NCBI RefSeq assembly: GCF_008704995.1
Contig: NZ_CP023747.1
Location: 4,056,501-4,120,500 of the forward strand
Reading direction: 5' to 3'
Length of the DNA: 64,000 bases
Source of the DNA: Streptomyces nodosus
GTDB taxonomy: Bacteria; Actinomycetota; Actinomycetes; Streptomycetales; Streptomycetaceae
The notes under the pieces are model-generated. The model searched no databases. It saw only the letters and a program-made list of their open reading frames with translations, and was not told the origin of the DNA. A program made the translations under genes and the position numbers. The stretch's first letter is position 1, and each line of letters begins with the position of its first letter. Below are positions 61,951-64,000 of this stretch, piece by piece.

Positions 61951-62889
61951 TCAGCGGTCGGGCTCGGGGTCCTTGAGCCAGTTGATCAGCTCGGAGGAGA
62001 ACGCCACCGGGTCCTCCTCGTGAGGGAAGTGTCCCAGCCCGTCGAACAGCCGCCAGCGGTACGGCGCCTCGACGTACTCGCCCGACCCGGCCGCGCTCCT
62101 GGTCCGCATCACGGGGTCCAGCGAGCCGTGCAGATGCAGCGTGGGCACTCGTACCGGCCGCTTCATACGCCGGTTGAACTGGATGCCGTCCGGCCGGGCC
62201 AGGGAGCGCACCATCCAGCGATAGGGCTCGATCGAGCAGTGCGCCGTCGACGGGATGCACAGGGCACGCCGGTATGTCTCCACGACCTCGTCGTCCGGCA
62301 GCCGAGGCCCGGACCAGTCGCGGATGAGCCGGCCGACCAGGGCGCCGTCGTCGGCGGTGAGCCGGCGCTCGGGGATCCAGGGACGCTGGAACCCCCAGAT
62401 ATAGGAGCCGGCGGCCGTCTGCTTGAGGTCGCCGAGCATCGCCGAGCGCCAGCGCCGCGGATGCGGCATCGAGGCGACGGCGAGCCGCCGCACCAGCTTG
62501 GGACGCATCACGGCCGCCGTCCAGGCGAGATATCCGCCCAGGTCATGGCCGACGATCGCGGCATCGGGCTCGCCCAGGGACCGTACGACCCCGGTGATGT
62601 CCAGCGCCAGGTTCGCGGGGTCGTAACCGCGCGGTGTGCGGTCGCTGCCCCCCACCCCGCGCAGATCCATCGCCACGGCCCGGAAACCCGCGTCGGCGAG
62701 CGCCACCAGCTGGTGCCGCCATGCCCACCAGAACTGCGGGAAGCCGTGCAGCAGCAGCACCAGGGGGCCTTCGCCCAGTTCCGCGATATGGAAACGTGCG
62801 CCGTTGGCCGCGACGTCCCGGTGCGTCCAGGGCCCGTCGAGCCGTACGACGGAGGCGGGGTGTTCCGGAGGAGTGGCGGGGGACGTCAT
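61951..62889 (-). CDS. Alpha/beta hydrolase, epoxide-hydrolase-like
   Basis: 312 residues. HGFPQFWWAWRHQ is the oxyanion/HGFP motif of epoxide hydrolases and haloalkane dehalogenases; the nucleophile is Asp116 in GHDLGGYLAW; the late GHFPHEEDP supplies the His. An Asp nucleophile fits that class. The cap region contains the aromatic YRRALCIPSTAHCSIEPYRWM. Overlaps the holin-like gene by ATGA; same strand, co-transcribed. Confidence 0.9.
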   Translation of the reverse strand: MTSPATPPEHPASVVRLDGPWTHRDVAANGARFHIAELGEGPLVLLLHGFPQFWWAWRHQLVALADAGFRAVAMDLRGVGGSDRTPRGYDPANLALDITGVVRSLGEPDAAIVGHDLGGYLAWTAAVMRPKLVRRLAVASMPHPRRWRSAMLGDLKQTAAGSYIWGFQRPWIPERRLTADDGALVGRLIRDWSGPRLPDDEVVETYRRALCIPSTAHCSIEPYRWMVRSLARPDGIQFNRRMKRPVRVPTLHLHGSLDPVMRTRSAAGSGEYVEAPYRWRLFDGLGHFPHEEDPVAFSSELINWLKDPEPDR

Positions 62890-63365
62890 GAGGACGAGCG
62901 TGCCACAGCCTCGACCGCCGTGTCGGTCGAGTTCGGCTGACGCGGGTGCGGCTTGGCGTACTGCAGGACACCCGCGGTCTCCTTCATGGAGGCGGCCACC
63001 TTCTGCGGGCCCTTGCTCTTCTTGGCCTTCTTGGCGAAGACCAGGCCGATGAGCGCCAGCAACCCGGCGAACAGCACATTGGCGGCGAAGGACAACAGGA
63101 AGCAGACGGCCATGTTCCAGCCGGTCCAGGTCCGGATCCCGTAGGCGAGCGCGAAGTTCAGCATCGGCAGGGAGAACAGCAGCACGGCGCCGGCCGCCGA
63201 GAACGCGCCGCCGCTGGTCGCGCCGCGCCTGACGTCCTGCTTGAGTTGGGCCTTCGCCAGGGCGATCTCGTCGTGCACCAGCGCGGACAACTCGGTCGTC
63301 GCTGAGGCGAACAGCTGGCCGATGCTGCGTTCGGAGCCGACCGGGCTGCCGTCGGGTGCGCTCAT
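62886..63365 (-). CDS. Putative phage-holin-family (Actinobacterial YqjE-like) membrane protein
   Basis: 159 residues. An N-terminal amphipathic helix (SIGQLFASATTELSALVHDEIALAKAQLKQDVRRG), two membrane helices (about 55-75 and 86-110), then a basic KKAKKSKGPQKV stretch and tail. This is the actinobacterial holin-superfamily III / DUF1469 layout. Function unknown, probably in envelope stress. Between nhaA and the epoxide-hydrolase gene on the same strand. Confidence 0.85.
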   Translation of the reverse strand: MSAPDGSPVGSERSIGQLFASATTELSALVHDEIALAKAQLKQDVRRGATSGGAFSAAGAVLLFSLPMLNFALAYGIRTWTGWNMAVCFLLSFAANVLFAGLLALIGLVFAKKAKKSKGPQKVAASMKETAGVLQYAKPHPRQPNSTDTAVEAVARSSS

Positions 63366-63429
63366 CGCGGACTCCCTGCTCTGTGTCTCGTGCTCCGCGG
63401 AGGGTGCGGAGTTTTGTGGATGTGTCAGA

Positions 63430-64000
63430 TCATGCCGGACGGCCGTGCTCCTCGCCCGCCCCGCCCGGTGCTTCGGCGCGGGTGCCGTCGCTGTCGTCCA
63501 CGGGTGCCCCGGATTCGGCCTCGGATGCCGGACGGTTCCGGACCTCGGCGGAAGTGCCGCCTCCGGTCTCGGCGGAGGCCCCGTTCGCGGGTCCGACGGG
63601 CAGCACGTCCGTCCCGGCGTCGGCCGGCGGTGCGCTCGCCGGGGCACCCGACGCGGCGAGCCCCCGGTGTTCGGCGGTGCGGTGTTCGAGGATCTCGGCC
63701 ATGCGCGCGTGGTACGCCGGGGAGTCCTGCTGGTAGACGTCCGGAACGCCGTCCAGGTCCTCGTCGCGTTCCTCGTCCGCGCACAGGGCACGGTACTTGG
63801 CGTTGCGTACCTTCAACAGCACCGTCGCGCACACGGCCGCGATCAACGACCCGATGAGAACGGCGGCCTTGACCTCGTCGGTGAGCACCGCGTCGCCGTG
63901 GAACGCGAGTTCGTCGATGAGCAGGGACACGGTGAAGCCGATTCCGGCCAGGGTGGCGAGGGCGAAGACGTCCGCCCAGGCGAGTCCTTCGCTGAGCGAG
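63430..64000 (-). CDS. nhaA: Na+/H+ antiporter NhaA, C-terminal part (runs off the right edge)
   Basis: The frame enters from base 64000 and reads LSEGLAWADVFALATLAGIGFTVSLLIDELAF, the last NhaA helices, then one more helix (AAVLIGSLIAAVCATVLL). After it comes a 120-residue hydrophilic tail: RDEDLDGVPDVYQQDSP and a Pro/Ala/Glu-rich end not found in E. coli NhaA. The start and the antiport Asp pair are outside the window. Confidence 0.88.
   Translation of the reverse strand, partial: SLSEGLAWADVFALATLAGIGFTVSLLIDELAFHGDAVLTDEVKAAVLIGSLIAAVCATVLLKVRNAKYRALCADEERDEDLDGVPDVYQQDSPAYHARMAEILEHRTAEHRGLAASGAPASAPPADAGTDVLPVGPANGASAETGGGTSAEVRNRPASEAESGAPVDDSDGTRAEAPGGAGEEHGRPA

Overview
The window is about 72% GC with strongly GC-biased third codon positions, GTG/TTG starts, a WhiB-like regulator of the WblA type, a Streptomyces-type Crp and many leaderless transcripts. 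This is a Streptomyces chromosome (core or arm-proximal core). From memory, gene content and order broadly match the part of the S. coelicolor chromosome between the kynurenine genes and crp. No database search was possible, so family names rest on motifs I could read.

Layout. 1-1.6 kb: the end of kynureninase and a kynurenine-formamidase-like hydrolase (tryptophan catabolism). 1.7-6.6 kb: a DUF1023 hydrolase and a membrane acyltransferase with an odd repeat-rich N-terminus, then a NarL-type two-component system. The two transcription units share an almost identical 18-bp upstream box. 6.6-11.2 kb: a cytochrome P450, an ABC exporter and its divergent MarR/GbsR-type regulator with a nested palindromic operator. 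11.2-16.8 kb: a degenerate diacylglycerol-kinase-like protein, purA behind a highly structured leader, an unknown conserved protein, a GntR regulator and a class III aminotransferase. 17-21.6 kb: a Ser/Thr kinase, a two-TM protein with a PstS-like binding domain, and a convergent SLATT-like 2TM protein.

22-29 kb: ybaB-recR-DUF5063, then lysC and asd (aspartate pathway), bridged exactly by a 63-codon ORF, then an ECF sigma factor coupled to a membrane protein that is probably its regulator. 29.4-39.3 kb: SURF1, an S9 peptidase, an RCK-2TM-RCK protein, a TatA-like protein, an aquaglyceroporin, a GH3 lipoprotein lacking the usual NagZ acid/base motif, and an SPFH/prohibitin-like protein.

39.4-45.9 kb is an accessory island ending in a tRNA-Pro(CGG) gene. 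It holds a restriction-type HNH enzyme with a putative phosphorothioate-DNA-binding domain, an IS256 remnant, two tandemly duplicated secreted glycine-rich/DUF11 proteins, a tyrosine-integrase remnant, and a second copy of 23 bp of the tRNA gene 2.9 kb away (att-like). This is the most unusual part of the window.

45.9-64 kb returns to core genes: Pr6Pr membrane protein, metallophosphoesterase, YqeY, a bifunctional penicillin-binding protein, wblA, a pair of ArsA/Get3-like ATPases, DUF4177-RidA, a Nudix hydrolase and an MBL hydrolase, crp (with a Crp-consensus site in its own promoter region), nth with a histone-like extension, a CoA-type Nudix hydrolase, a MarP-like protease, a small unknown ORF, an epoxide-hydrolase-like protein, a holin-like membrane protein and the C-terminal part of NhaA.
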